From Chryseobacterium gleum (GTDB taxonomy: Bacteria; Bacteroidota; Bacteroidia; Flavobacteriales; Flavobacteriaceae), in the NCBI GenBank assembly GCA_945881885.1, contig CAMCVI010000008.1:28071-92070 (forward strand): a stretch of DNA of 64,000 nucleotides, written 5' to 3'. A program made the position numbers and the translations under genes. The notes under the pieces are model-generated. The model made no database searches and had not been told where the DNA came from. It saw nothing but the letters and a program-made list of their open reading frames with translations. Within the stretch, counting starts at the first letter, position 1; the number at the start of each line of letters is the position of its first letter. Shown in pieces: positions 8,174-17,109 of this stretch.

Positions 8174-10351
8174 ATGAAAAAGAATTTTAGAAAAATGACA
8201 AAAAAAGCCAAAGATTTTTCGGCACACGTATATAAAATACTATCCGCAACACCCACTAAAGACTTTAATTACAAACAAATTGCTGCGATAATTGAAGTGA
8301 ATGACACACAAAGTAGAAACGAAATTATTAAAGAATTAGGTATTTTAAAGAAAGCTGGTAAAATAGAAGAAACCGAACGCGGTAAATTCAAGATAATTTC
8401 AAAAGCAGAATATTACGAAGGAACTGTAGATATGACCACTCGTAAATCTGGATATTTTATTTGTTCTGAATTAGAAGATGATGTATATATTCCTTTTATA
8501 AATTTAAATCATGCTTTAGATGGAGATAAAGTAAGGTGTTATATTTACAATAGAAGAAGCTCTAGAAAACCAGAAGCAGAAGTTTTAGAAATTTTAGAAA
8601 GAGCCAAAACAGAATTTGTTGGGGTTATTGATATTCAGAAAAATTTTGGTTTTGTTACCACGACCAATGCAAAAATGTACACCGATATTTTTATTCCTAA
8701 AAATGAAATTTTTGATGCAGAACATGGTGATGTAGTTTTGGTTTCGATGGTAGATTGGCCAAAAAAAGCCGATTCACCTTTTGGAAAAGTAATTAAAGTT
8801 TTAGGAAAACCTGGAGAACACAATACAGAAATTCATGCTATTTTAGCTGAATATGGTTTACCATACGATTTTCCTATTGAAGTGGAAGCGTATGCAAACC
8901 AAATAGATACTTCAATTACAGAAGAAGAAATTGCAAAACGTAGAGATATGCGAAATATCTTAACATTTACAATCGATCCAAAAGATGCAAAAGATTTTGA
9001 TGATGCCTTGTCTTTTCAAGTATTACCAAACGGAAATTATGAAATTGGGGTTCATATTGCCGATGTTTCTCATTATTTACAAGAAGGTACAATTTTAGAT
9101 AATGAAGCTTATGACAGAGCAACTTCAGTATATTTAGTAGATAGAGTGGTTCCAATGTTACCAGAAGTATTGTCAAATTTTGCATGTTCACTTCGACCAA
9201 ATGAAGAAAAATATACATTTTCCGCTATTTTTCAATTAAATGATAAAGCAGATGTTATTGATTCTTGGTTTGGAAGAACTATAATTTATTCCGATCAACG
9301 ATTTTCTTATGAAGAAGCACAAGAAATTATAGAAAGTAAATCAGATATAATTCCAGCGCATATTTCGTTAACTGGAAAGGAATATCACGCACCAAAACCA
9401 ATTGTAGCAGCTATTTTACAAATGCAAGAATTAGCAAAAATTCTTCGTAGAAAAAGAATGAATGCGGGCGCTATTTCTTTTGATAAAGTAGAAGTAAAAT
9501 TCAATTTAAATGAAAATGCAGAACCTGTTGGAGTGTATTTTAAACAAAGCAAAGATGCCAATCATTTAATTGAAGAATTTATGTTATTAGCCAACAGAAA
9601 AGTGGCTGAATTTATCGGAAAACAAAAGAAAACTTTTATTTACAGAATTCATGATGAGCCAAATGAAGATAAATTATTTGGTTTACAAAATGTAATTTCT
9701 AAGTTTGGATACAGTTTAAATTTAAAATCAAAACAAGATATTTCTACTTCTTTAAATAAATTACTAGAAGAAGTTCAAGGAAAAAAAGAGCAAAATATGG
9801 TGGATACACTTACCATTCGTTGTATGAGTAAAGCTGTATATTCTACAGATAATATCGGTCATTACGGCTTAGCGTTTGATTATTATTCACATTTTACTTC
9901 ACCAATTCGTCGTTATCCAGATGTGATGGCACATCGTTTGCTACAGTTTTATTTAGATGGAGGCAAAAGTGTAAGCGAAGAAATATTTGAAGAAAAATGT
10001 ATGCATTCGACTGACAGAGAAATTTTAGCGGCTAAAGCGGAAAGAGATTCTGTAAAATACATGCAAGTAAAATATATGCAAGACCATAAAGATCAAGAGT
10101 TTTTAGGTGTAGTTTCTGGCGTTACCGAATGGGGAATTTATGTAGAAATTATCGAAAACAAATGTGAAGGAATGGTACGTATTAGAGAAATTAAAGACGA
10201 TTATTATACTTTTGATGATAAACAATATGCGCTTGTTGGTGAAGTTTCTAAAAATTTAATACAATTAGGAGACGAAGTTTACGTTAAAGTAAAAAATGCC
10301 GATTTAGTAAAAAAACAATTGGATTTTCATTTTGTTAGAGATAACAAGTAA
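8174..10351 (+). CDS. rnr: Ribonuclease R
   Basis: 725 residues; a processive 3'-5' exoribonuclease of the RNase II family that degrades structured RNA. An N-terminal winged-helix-like segment (about 10-70) and cold-shock/OB domains come first. The RNB catalytic domain follows, with TIDPKDAKDFDDALSF near residue 265 (the metal-binding Asp cluster) and HFTSPIRRYPDVMAHR near 575. An S1 domain closes the protein (GVVSGVTEWGIYVEI, about 640-720). The ATG at 8174 is used; an in-frame ATG at 8207 is an alternative. The head-GIN gene starts 30 bp after the stop. Confidence 0.95.
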   Translation: MKKNFRKMTKKAKDFSAHVYKILSATPTKDFNYKQIAAIIEVNDTQSRNEIIKELGILKKAGKIEETERGKFKIISKAEYYEGTVDMTTRKSGYFICSELEDDVYIPFINLNHALDGDKVRCYIYNRRSSRKPEAEVLEILERAKTEFVGVIDIQKNFGFVTTTNAKMYTDIFIPKNEIFDAEHGDVVLVSMVDWPKKADSPFGKVIKVLGKPGEHNTEIHAILAEYGLPYDFPIEVEAYANQIDTSITEEEIAKRRDMRNILTFTIDPKDAKDFDDALSFQVLPNGNYEIGVHIADVSHYLQEGTILDNEAYDRATSVYLVDRVVPMLPEVLSNFACSLRPNEEKYTFSAIFQLNDKADVIDSWFGRTIIYSDQRFSYEEAQEIIESKSDIIPAHISLTGKEYHAPKPIVAAILQMQELAKILRRKRMNAGAISFDKVEVKFNLNENAEPVGVYFKQSKDANHLIEEFMLLANRKVAEFIGKQKKTFIYRIHDEPNEDKLFGLQNVISKFGYSLNLKSKQDISTSLNKLLEEVQGKKEQNMVDTLTIRCMSKAVYSTDNIGHYGLAFDYYSHFTSPIRRYPDVMAHRLLQFYLDGGKSVSEEIFEEKCMHSTDREILAAKAERDSVKYMQVKYMQDHKDQEFLGVVSGVTEWGIYVEIIENKCEGMVRIREIKDDYYTFDDKQYALVGEVSKNLIQLGDEVYVKVKNADLVKKQLDFHFVRDNK

Positions 10352-10381
10352 AAAGTCATTTATTTTTTAAATACAAAAATC

Positions 10382-11050
10382 ATGAAAAAAATCATTTATT
10401 CCTTATTATTAATCAGTTCGATAACTTTCGCACAATCCGAAAGATTTGTTGGTGATTTCAATAAAGTCACGTCTTTTGATAAAATAGATGTGGTATTGAT
10501 TTCAGGTACTGAAAATAAAATAATTTTAAAAAGCACCAATTCTGCAGAAGTAGAATTAATAAACAATAATGGTGAATTAAAAATTAGAATGCCACTATCA
10601 AAAATATTAAGTGGCGAAGATGTTTCAGCAACCGTTTATTATAAAAAATTAAGTGCTTTAGAAGCTAATGAAGGCAGTAGAATTTCTTGTGATACGGAAA
10701 TAAAAACTATTGGTTTTGATATTATTACCAAAGAAGGCGCAGAAATTGTTTTAAACAATCTTATAGCAGATAAATTAAAAGTGCGTTGTGGCGCAGGAAG
10801 TATAGTTACTATAAAAGGAACGGTAAAAAACCAAGATATTTTAGCTAATTCTGGCGCTAAATATGATGGACAGGATTGTATTACCCAACAAACTACAGTA
10901 ACCGTAAATGCTGGTGGAATTGCAAATGTAAACGTGACAGATATAGTGGATGCTAAAACCCGAGCAGGCGGAACAATTACAATTTACGGCAATCCAAAAC
11001 AAACCAATCAGAAAACGGTTGCTGGCGGAAAAATTATTCAAGCAAAATAA
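10382..11050 (+). CDS. Head-GIN domain protein (DUF2807), exported
   Basis: 222 residues beginning with a signal peptide (MKK, hydrophobic core, cleavage expected after TFAQ). The rest is a repetitive beta-rich sequence of the putative auto-transporter adhesin, head-GIN/DUF2807 type common in Bacteroidota: an opening FNKVTSFDKIDVVLISG, then VYYKKLSALEANEGSRI, and a C-terminal series of Gly/Ala/Thr turns (LANSGAKYDGQ, TRAGGTITIYGNPK). Such proteins fold as a beta-solenoid; their function is not known. It is 30 bp downstream of rnr and probably in the same transcript. Confidence 0.85.
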   Translation: MKKIIYSLLLISSITFAQSERFVGDFNKVTSFDKIDVVLISGTENKIILKSTNSAEVELINNNGELKIRMPLSKILSGEDVSATVYYKKLSALEANEGSRISCDTEIKTIGFDIITKEGAEIVLNNLIADKLKVRCGAGSIVTIKGTVKNQDILANSGAKYDGQDCITQQTTVTVNAGGIANVNVTDIVDAKTRAGGTITIYGNPKQTNQKTVAGGKIIQAK

Positions 11051-11070
11051 AATTAAGTGAATAGTAATTA

Positions 11071-11137
11071 GTGAATAGTAAATAGATTTTATTATTTTTG
11101 TTTATATAGTAAACACTATTTACTTTTTACTATTCAC
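11071..11137. repeat. Inverted repeat between the head-GIN and lysE genes
   Basis: GTGAATAGTAA (11071-11081) is complementary to TTACTATTCAC (11127-11137), and a second partial copy of the left arm lies at 11057-11067. A -7-like box, TATTTTTG (11093-11100), sits in the loop. The element could be a terminator for the rnr group or a small dispersed repeat. Confidence 0.45.
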
Positions 11138-11152
11138 CAATTATCTAAAATA

Positions 11153-11839
11153 ATGATTCACGATATATTATTAGCTATTCCCTGGGCATTTTTGTTGGCC
11201 ATTTCTATTGGTCCTGGTTTTTTTATGATACTAGAAACCAGTATAACAAAAGGATTTAAAGCCGCTTTTACTTTAGATTTAGGAATTGTTTTTAGTGATA
11301 TTATTTTTATATTAATTGCTTATTTTGCTACCAATCAAATACTATCGCAACTAAAAGATAACCCTATTTTATACGTTGCAGGCGGAATTATAATGTCGGT
11401 TTACGGCTTAATTTCTTATATACAATTAAAGAAAAAATTTAACGAAAAAATAGAGGACGATGACGAAGAAGACATTCAAAAAAATAATTATTTAGGTTTA
11501 TTTTTAAAAGGTGTTTTTTTAAATATTATCAATATAGGTGTTTTGGGTTTTTGGATGATGATTATCATTACCCACGGACCAAAATTAGAAATGAACCCCT
11601 TGCGTATTTTTGTTTTCTTTACCTCTATTTTAGTATTTTATTTATTAATTGATATTTATAAAATACTGTTAGCTAAGCAATTAAAAAACAAACTAACTCC
11701 AAATAACATCTATAAAATTAAAAGAATTATCAGTATAGTAATATTAATTTTTGGCGTGTTTTTTATCCTACAAGGACTTTTTCCAAAAAGCAAAAACATT
11801 GTAAATAAAAAATTAGGAATAGAACAAGTGGTGAAGTAA
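11153..11839 (+). CDS. LysE-family amino-acid exporter
   Basis: 228 residues with about six hydrophobic helices. The LysE/RhtB family exports amino acids or related small molecules. The family N-terminus is visible (WAFLLAISIGPGFFMILETSITKGFKAAF, quoted in part: IGPGFFMILETS), with the conserved Gly-Pro-Gly of helix 1. An acidic cytoplasmic loop (EDDDEED) lies near residue 105, after the third helix, where LysE proteins have their variable loop. The substrate cannot be read from sequence. A possible promoter box lies at 11093-11100. The neighbouring tRNA is on the opposite strand. Confidence 0.85.
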   Translation: MIHDILLAIPWAFLLAISIGPGFFMILETSITKGFKAAFTLDLGIVFSDIIFILIAYFATNQILSQLKDNPILYVAGGIIMSVYGLISYIQLKKKFNEKIEDDDEEDIQKNNYLGLFLKGVFLNIINIGVLGFWMMIIITHGPKLEMNPLRIFVFFTSILVFYLLIDIYKILLAKQLKNKLTPNNIYKIKRIISIVILIFGVFFILQGLFPKSKNIVNKKLGIEQVVK

Positions 11840-11857
11840 TTGCCCTAAAATAAAAAA

Positions 11858-11885
11858 AAAGAGCTACTATTTCTAGTAACTCTTT
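11858..11885 (-). terminator. Terminator of tRNA-Cys
   Basis: A 12-position stem with one mismatch (AAAGAG at 11858-11863 pairs with CTCTTT at 11880-11885, continuing inward) closes on a 4-nt loop. On the minus strand it is followed by a run of T. It sits 3 bp past the tRNA. Confidence 0.7.
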
Positions 11886-11888
11886 CAG

Positions 11889-11959
11889 AGGCATCGTCCG
11901 GATTCGAACCGGAGTAGACGGTTTTGCAGACCGGTGCCTAGCCGCTCGGCCACGACGCC
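11889..11959 (-). tRNA. tRNA-Cys (GCA)
   Basis: On the minus strand the sequence folds as a cloverleaf. The acceptor stem GGCGTCG pairs with CGATGCC (one G-U). The anticodon loop is CTGCAAA with anticodon GCA, and the T-arm loop is GTTCGAATC. The discriminator base is U73 (position 11889), the known identity base for cysteinyl-tRNA synthetase. CCA is not encoded. Confidence 0.96.
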
Positions 11960-12043
11960 ATTATTGGATTGCAAATATAGATATAAAAACTTCAAAACGC
12001 AAAATCCAAAATCCAAATAGTTTAAATTCTATTATCTTTTTTC

Positions 12044-12406
12044 TTAAAACTTTCTTTTTTCACTCATTATTATAGTAACTCCTTCAACATCGCCACCAAT
12101 TGGAGGATTTAATTTCGTAACCTGAACTTCAATTTTTAAAACAGAAAGCAATTCTTTTAAAACCCTGTTTATAATTCTTTGTGCTACATGTTCCAAAAGT
12201 TTGGCTCTTATTGCCATTTCCTCTACTACAATTCGATTTAAATCTACATAATCTACCGTATCATGAAGTTTGTCAGTTTGTGCAGATGGTTTTAAATTGG
12301 TTTTAATAGTTAAATCTACTCTGTAATTACTTCCAATTTTTGCTTCTTCTTCTAAACACCCATGGTATGAAAATGTTCTGATATTAGTCAATTTTATAAT
12401 TCCCAT
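12044..12406 (-). CDS. folB: Dihydroneopterin aldolase
   Basis: 120 residues, the standard FolB length. It cleaves 7,8-dihydroneopterin to 6-hydroxymethyl-dihydropterin and glycolaldehyde in folate synthesis. The N-terminal LTNIRTFSYHGCLEEE carries the conserved YHG and the pterin-binding Glu region. DTVDYVDLNRIV is the family's central block. The C-terminal VTKLNPP contains the catalytic Lys98. It is divergent from glnS and not linked to other folate genes here. Confidence 0.93.
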   Translation of the reverse strand: MGIIKLTNIRTFSYHGCLEEEAKIGSNYRVDLTIKTNLKPSAQTDKLHDTVDYVDLNRIVVEEMAIRAKLLEHVAQRIINRVLKELLSVLKIEVQVTKLNPPIGGDVEGVTIIMSEKRKF

Positions 12407-12479
12407 TTTTATTTGATATTGGTTATTTGTTTACAATTCTTTTAAACTCATAAACATTTTAAACTTCTAAACTTATTGT

Positions 12480-12487
12480 TATCTTTG
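12480..12487 (+). promoter_or_regulatory. -7 promoter box of glnS
   Basis: TATCTTTG ends 18 bp before the ATG at 12506. It overlaps the first codons of the longer possible reading frame starting at 12476, so it decides the start in favour of 12506. Confidence 0.6.
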
Positions 12488-12505
12488 TCAAAATTACAAA
12501 TTCTT

Positions 12506-14188
12506 ATGTCTGCAGAAGAAAAATCTTTAAATTTTATAGAACAAATTATAGAAGATGATTTAAAAAACGGTTTATCACCTGATAAACTGCGTTTTCGTTT
12601 TCCTCCAGAGCCTAACGGATATTTACATATTGGTCACGCAAGTGCTATTTGTTTAAATTTTGGTTTAGGTTTAGACTATAATGCACCTGTTAATTTACGT
12701 TTTGACGATACTAATCCTTCAAAAGAAGAACAAGAGTTTGTTGATGCTATTAAAAAAGATGTTGAATGGTTGGGTTTTAAATGGGATAAAGAATGTTACG
12801 CATCAGATTATTTCCAACAATTATATGATTGGGCAGTAGAATTAATTAAAAAAGACAAAGCTTATATTGACAGTCAATCTTCTGAAGATATGGCCATTCA
12901 AAAAGGCACACCAACTTCACCAGGAACAGATTCGCCTTTTAGAACGCGTACCATAGAAGAAAATCTAGACTTATTTACACGCATGAAAAATGGTGAATTC
13001 GAAAAAGGAACCCATGTTTTACGTGCTAAAATTAGTATGAAGGCCAACAATATGTTAATGCGTGATCCTATTATTTATCGTATCATGCATGCGCACCATC
13101 ATCGTACAGGTAATGATTGGTGTATTTATCCAATGTACGATTGGGCACACGGAGAAAGTGATTATTTAGAACAAATTTCTCACTCTTTTTGTACGTTAGA
13201 ATTTTTACCACATAGAGAATTATACGATTGGTTTCTAAATCAAATTTATGATGAAACCAAAATACTACCTAAACAAAGAGAGTTTGCTCGTAGAAATTTA
13301 TCTCACACAGTTGTTTCTAAACGTAAATTATTACAATTAGTAGAAGAAAAACTAGTAACTTCTTGGGACGACCCAAGAATGAGTACTATTTCTGGAATGA
13401 GAAGACGCGGTATAACCGCTACTGCTATTAGAAATTTTGCTAATACGATTGGAATTGCAAAACGAACCAATTTAATTGATGTATCGCTTTTAGATTTCTG
13501 TATTCGTGAAGATTTAAATAAAATTGCCCCTCGTGTGATGGCGGTTTTAAATCCTATTAAATTGGTTATTACAAACTATCCAGAAGGAAAAGAAGAGTGG
13601 CTAACGGCAGAAAACAATCCAGAAGAAGAAGTAATGACATATAGAGAAGTACCTTTTTCTAAAGAATTATTTATTGAAAGAGAAGATTTTCAAGAAGAAG
13701 CACACAAGAAATTTTTCCGTTTGACTTTAGGAACGGAAGTTCGTTTAAAAAACGCGTACATCATAAAAGGAGAATCGGTTATAAAAGATGCCGATGGAAA
13801 TATTACCGAAATTCACGCTACATATGACATAGATTCTAAATCAGGTAGCGGAACAGAAGCTAGTAACAGAAAAGTAAAAGGTGTAATTCATTGGGTTGCT
13901 ATACCGCACGCTATTGAAGCGGAAGTTAGATTATACGACCGTCTTTTTACTCACGAAAATCCAGACGGAAACAAAGAGGTTGATTTTAAAGAATACATCA
14001 ATCCAGAATCTTTAAAAGTGATTACAGGCTATGTTGAACCTAGTTTACAAACCGCAAAAGAATTAGATCATTTTCAATTTCAACGCTTAGGTTATTTTTG
14101 TGTAGACAGGGATTCCTCGGCTGAAAAATTAGTTTTTAATAAAACAGTTGGACTAAGAGATACTTGGGCAAAAGTTAGCGAACAATAA
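12506..14188 (+). CDS. glnS: Glutamine--tRNA ligase
   Basis: 560 residues from the ATG at 12506 (MSAEEKSLNF). A class I synthetase that charges tRNA-Gln with glutamine. The HIGH motif appears in PEPNGYLHIGHASAI near residue 40, the KMSKS counterpart as VVSKRKL near 270, and the C-terminal anticodon-binding beta-barrels follow. Presence of GlnRS together with a single discriminating GltX fits Bacteroidota, which do not need the transamidation route for Gln-tRNA. Ten extra upstream codons in frame were excluded because they overlap the -7 box. Followed by a strong terminator. Confidence 0.96.
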   Translation: MSAEEKSLNFIEQIIEDDLKNGLSPDKLRFRFPPEPNGYLHIGHASAICLNFGLGLDYNAPVNLRFDDTNPSKEEQEFVDAIKKDVEWLGFKWDKECYASDYFQQLYDWAVELIKKDKAYIDSQSSEDMAIQKGTPTSPGTDSPFRTRTIEENLDLFTRMKNGEFEKGTHVLRAKISMKANNMLMRDPIIYRIMHAHHHRTGNDWCIYPMYDWAHGESDYLEQISHSFCTLEFLPHRELYDWFLNQIYDETKILPKQREFARRNLSHTVVSKRKLLQLVEEKLVTSWDDPRMSTISGMRRRGITATAIRNFANTIGIAKRTNLIDVSLLDFCIREDLNKIAPRVMAVLNPIKLVITNYPEGKEEWLTAENNPEEEVMTYREVPFSKELFIEREDFQEEAHKKFFRLTLGTEVRLKNAYIIKGESVIKDADGNITEIHATYDIDSKSGSGTEASNRKVKGVIHWVAIPHAIEAEVRLYDRLFTHENPDGNKEVDFKEYINPESLKVITGYVEPSLQTAKELDHFQFQRLGYFCVDRDSSAEKLVFNKTVGLRDTWAKVSEQ

Positions 14189-14195
14189 TCCATTT

Positions 14196-14230
14196 GTCTT
14201 ACTGAACTTGTTTCAGCATCTTAATAAGAC
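14196..14230. repeat. Dispersed palindromic repeat, copy 1
   Basis: GTCTTA (14196-14201) pairs with TAAGAC (14225-14230), enclosing CTGAACTTGTTTCAG (14202-14215 region) with its own CTGAA/TTCAG arms. The core recurs at 24602-24616, and degenerate versions occur at 14334-14379 and 35281-35321. It is intergenic in every case. Confidence 0.6.
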
Positions 14231-14234
14231 TTAA

Positions 14235-14268
14235 AACCTGCAAGTATTTTTCCTTGCAGGTTTTTTTA
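14235..14268 (+). terminator. Rho-independent terminator of glnS
   Basis: AACCTGCAAG (14235-14244) pairs perfectly with CTTGCAGGTT (14253-14262) over an 8-nt loop, followed by a T tract. Confidence 0.85.
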
Positions 14269-14296
14269 TTTCTTTTTTTCTTTTTGCATCATAAAA

Positions 14297-14324
14297 AAAC
14301 CACCAATTAAAAAACTGATGGTTT
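14297..14324. terminator. Terminator of the SPFH gene, possibly bidirectional
   Basis: AAACCACCA (14297-14305) pairs with TGATGGTTT (14316-14324) with one mismatch. T runs follow on both strands, so it can serve the leftward SPFH gene and back up glnS. Confidence 0.55.
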
Positions 14325-14333
14325 GTTTTTGTC

Positions 14334-14379
14334 AATCTGAACTTGTTTACTTCGTCAGTTCGCAAGCTCGGGTCAGATT
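14334..14379. repeat. Dispersed palindromic repeat, degenerate copy
   Basis: AATCTGA (14334-14340) pairs with TCAGATT (14373-14379). The left arm continues into AACTTGTTT, as in copy 1 at 14196-14230. It lies just past the SPFH stop. Confidence 0.45.
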
Positions 14380-14389
14380 CTAACATTTT

Positions 14390-15364
14390 TTATACTTCGC
14401 TAGTATCACTTGGGTTATAATCCGTTGATGTATGATCGGTTTTTTTCTTAATTCGTTTTGGCTGGTTTTTCATGGTTTCACCAATTTGGTTACTTGCTGT
14501 AAAACTTGCCACCATATTATTTAGCATGTCGCTTCCTGCTTGTGGAGAGTTTGGTAATAAAATTAAATTACTATTTGTGTCGGCGCCAATCGCTTGTAAA
14601 GTGTCATAATGTTGCGTAACCACAATCAATGCTGAAGCTTCTTGAGAATTTATCCCAACATTGTTTAATACTTCTACACTTTCTACTAAACCTCTTGCAA
14701 TTTCTCTTCGTTGGTCTGCGATACCTTGTCCTTGAAGTTTTTTACTTTCTGCTTCCGCTTTTGCTTTGGCTACAATTCTAATACGTTGTGCTTCTGATTC
14801 AAATTCTGCAGCCGTTTTTTCTCTATCAGCTGCGTTAATTCTATTCATAGCGTTTTTTACTTGAATATCTGGATCAATATCGGTTACTAAAGTATTGATA
14901 ATGTCGTATCCGTAAGTAGTCATAGATTCGTTTAATTCGCGTTTTACCGCAATAGCAATGTCGTCTTTTCTTAAAAACACATCATCTAAAATCAATTTAG
15001 GAACTTCGGCACGAACTACATCAAACACATAAGCCGTTATTTGATCGTGCGGATATTCTAACTTGTAAAAAGCTTCGTAAACTTTACTTTGAATCACGTT
15101 AAACTGAACCGAGACTTTCATTTTAATAAAAACGTTGTCTTTTGTTTTGGTTTCAATAATAACGTCTAATTGTTGAATTCTAAGATTTACTCTTCCGGCA
15201 ATTCTATCTATTACTGGAATTTTTAATTGCAACCCAGAACTTCTGATGCTTGTAAATTTTCCAAAACGTTCAATAACAACTGCTGTTTGTTGTTTTACAG
15301 TAAAAAAAGAACTTAGTAAGACAAAAAATCCTAAAAACAGGAAGGAAATGATAATTGTAGACAT
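14390..15364 (-). CDS. SPFH/Band 7 (stomatin-like) membrane protein
   Basis: 324 residues. One N-terminal membrane helix (about 3-22) anchors the protein. The Band 7 domain follows (AVVIERFGKFTSIRSSGLQ..., and RIQQLDVIIETKTKDNVFI as a typical block near residue 63). Next come an Ala/Glu-rich coiled coil (AEFESEAQRIRIVAKAKAEAE, quoted in part: EAQRIRIVAKAKAEAE) and a variable Lys-rich tail. Such proteins form ring-shaped oligomers in membrane microdomains and often partner with membrane proteases. No NfeD-like partner gene is adjacent. It lies 78 bp downstream of gltX on the same strand. Confidence 0.93.
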   Translation of the reverse strand: MSTIIISFLFLGFFVLLSSFFTVKQQTAVVIERFGKFTSIRSSGLQLKIPVIDRIAGRVNLRIQQLDVIIETKTKDNVFIKMKVSVQFNVIQSKVYEAFYKLEYPHDQITAYVFDVVRAEVPKLILDDVFLRKDDIAIAVKRELNESMTTYGYDIINTLVTDIDPDIQVKNAMNRINAADREKTAAEFESEAQRIRIVAKAKAEAESKKLQGQGIADQRREIARGLVESVEVLNNVGINSQEASALIVVTQHYDTLQAIGADTNSNLILLPNSPQAGSDMLNNMVASFTASNQIGETMKNQPKRIKKKTDHTSTDYNPSDTSEV

Positions 15365-15442
15365 AGGAGATAATTTTTAAGTTATACTAGTTATACGTGG
15401 CTTTTAGGCAAAAGTTACAAGAAGTTTAAATATTATTGTTGT

Positions 15443-16951
15443 TTATAAAGAAGCAATCGCTTTTTCAATTCTGCTTGTTGTTTCTTCTTTTCCAATTAGT
15501 TCAATAATATCAAACAAATGTGGGCCTTTTAAAGCGCCAACTAAACTCAATCGTAGCGGTTGCATTACTTTACCCATTCCAATTTCATTTGTCGTCATCC
15601 ATTCTTTAAGCAAAGTTTCAATGTTTAAAGAGTTAAAATCTGCTATATTTTGTAACTGTTCAATTACTTGTTTCATTATTTCCGGCGTTGCTGAATTCCA
15701 GTTTTTAGCTGCTTTTTCATCGTAAGAAGATGGCGCAACAAAGAAATAATCGGCTAAATCCCAAAACTCTGTTATAAAATTGGCACGTTCTTTAATTGAA
15801 GTAACTACTCTTGTAATATCTAAAGAAGTTGAAATTGCTTTTTCTTCTAAGATTACTTTAAACGCTTCGGCTAAACTTTCATCTGTTTGTTTTTGTAAGT
15901 ATTGATGATTGAACCATTTATTTTTTTCTGGATCAAATTTTGCACCTGATTTATGAATTCGTTTCAAATCGAATTTTTCAATAAGTTCTGCTGAACTAAA
16001 TATTTCTTGTTCCGTTCCGTCATTCCAACCCAATAATGCTAAAAAGTTAATTACGGCTTCAGGGAAAAATCCAGCTTCTTTATATCCTTTCGTTATTGTC
16101 ATGCTTGAAGCATCTCTCCATTGTAAAGGAAACACAGGAAAACCTAATTTATCACCATCACGCTTGCTTAATTTTCCGTTTCCAATTGGTTTTAAAATTA
16201 AAGGCAAATGTGCAAATTCTGGTGCTTCCCAACCAAATGCTCTGTAAAGCATTACGTGTAAAGGCATAGATGGCAACCATTCTTCACCTCTAATTACGTG
16301 CGAAGTTTCCATTAAATGATCATCTACAATATTTGCCAAATGATACGTTGGCATTCCGTCTGATTTAAACAAGACTTTATCGTCAAGTAAATTGGTGTCA
16401 AATTGTACCTCACCACGAATGATATCTTGTAAATGCAAGGTCTTATTAACAGGCGTTTTAAAACGAATTACGAAATGTTCACCATTTGCAATACGGGTTT
16501 TCACTATTTCATCTGAAAAGTTTAAAGAAGTATCTAGTTTTTCTCTAACGGTATGATTGTATATAAATGTTTTTCCTTCTGTTTCAGCATTTTTACGAAG
16601 TTCGTCCAATTTTTCAGGTGTATCAAAAGCATAATAAGCCCAACCAGATTGAATCAATTCATCAGTATATTGCTTATAAATTTCTTTTCTATCAGATTGT
16701 CTGTATGGTCCAAATTTTTCGTTTTTTCCAATTGTTTCATCTGGAGAAATTCCCAACCATTCTAATGCTTCAAAAATATAATCTTCAGCTTCCGCAACAA
16801 AACGAGTTTGGTCAGTATCTTCTATTCTAATATAAAACGTTCCGCCATGTTTTTTGGCGAACAAATAATTAAAAAGCGCGGTTCTTACACCTCCAATATG
16901 TAAAGGCCCTGTTGGACTTGGGGCAAATCGTACTCTAACTGGTCTATTCAT
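15443..16951 (-). CDS. gltX: Glutamate--tRNA ligase
   Basis: 502 residues from the ATG at 16949-16951 (MNRPVRVRFAPSPTG). A class I synthetase that charges tRNA-Glu. Clear motifs are APSPTGPLHIGGVRTAL (HIGH) at about residues 9-25 and KLSKRDG (KMSKS) near residue 245. The C-terminal half is the helical anticodon-binding domain. An 18-codon upstream extension in frame to 17005 was rejected because a -7 box (16967-16974) lies inside it. It is divergent from the DUF4175 gene. Confidence 0.96.
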   Translation of the reverse strand: MNRPVRVRFAPSPTGPLHIGGVRTALFNYLFAKKHGGTFYIRIEDTDQTRFVAEAEDYIFEALEWLGISPDETIGKNEKFGPYRQSDRKEIYKQYTDELIQSGWAYYAFDTPEKLDELRKNAETEGKTFIYNHTVREKLDTSLNFSDEIVKTRIANGEHFVIRFKTPVNKTLHLQDIIRGEVQFDTNLLDDKVLFKSDGMPTYHLANIVDDHLMETSHVIRGEEWLPSMPLHVMLYRAFGWEAPEFAHLPLILKPIGNGKLSKRDGDKLGFPVFPLQWRDASSMTITKGYKEAGFFPEAVINFLALLGWNDGTEQEIFSSAELIEKFDLKRIHKSGAKFDPEKNKWFNHQYLQKQTDESLAEAFKVILEEKAISTSLDITRVVTSIKERANFITEFWDLADYFFVAPSSYDEKAAKNWNSATPEIMKQVIEQLQNIADFNSLNIETLLKEWMTTNEIGMGKVMQPLRLSLVGALKGPHLFDIIELIGKEETTSRIEKAIASL

Positions 16952-16966
16952 CACTATAAATTTTGT

Positions 16967-16974
16967 CAAAGATA
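16967..16974 (-). promoter_or_regulatory. -7 promoter box of gltX
   Basis: TATCTTTG on the minus strand, the same octamer as at glnS, ends 15 bp before the chosen ATG and sets the gltX start. No good -33 TTG was found. Confidence 0.55.
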
Positions 16975-16997
16975 CTATTTTAAAATTCCAAAAGTAA

Positions 16998-17039
16998 AAT
17001 TCCAAACTCCAAATAGTGCAAAAATTGGAATTTGGAATT
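16998..17039. repeat. Inverted repeat, second copy of the tatA-tex hairpin
   Basis: AATTCCAAACTCCAA (16998-17012) pairs with TTGGAATTTGGAATT (17025-17039) with one mismatch. This is the same arm sequence as the terminator at 4803-4842. Here it lies between the divergent starts of gltX and the DUF4175 gene. Confidence 0.65.
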
Positions 17040-17109
17040 TAAATATTAGAATTTTTTTGTGATTGATTTTTTTGTAATTTTATCGGTCATAAATAAATGA
17101 GTAACAATT

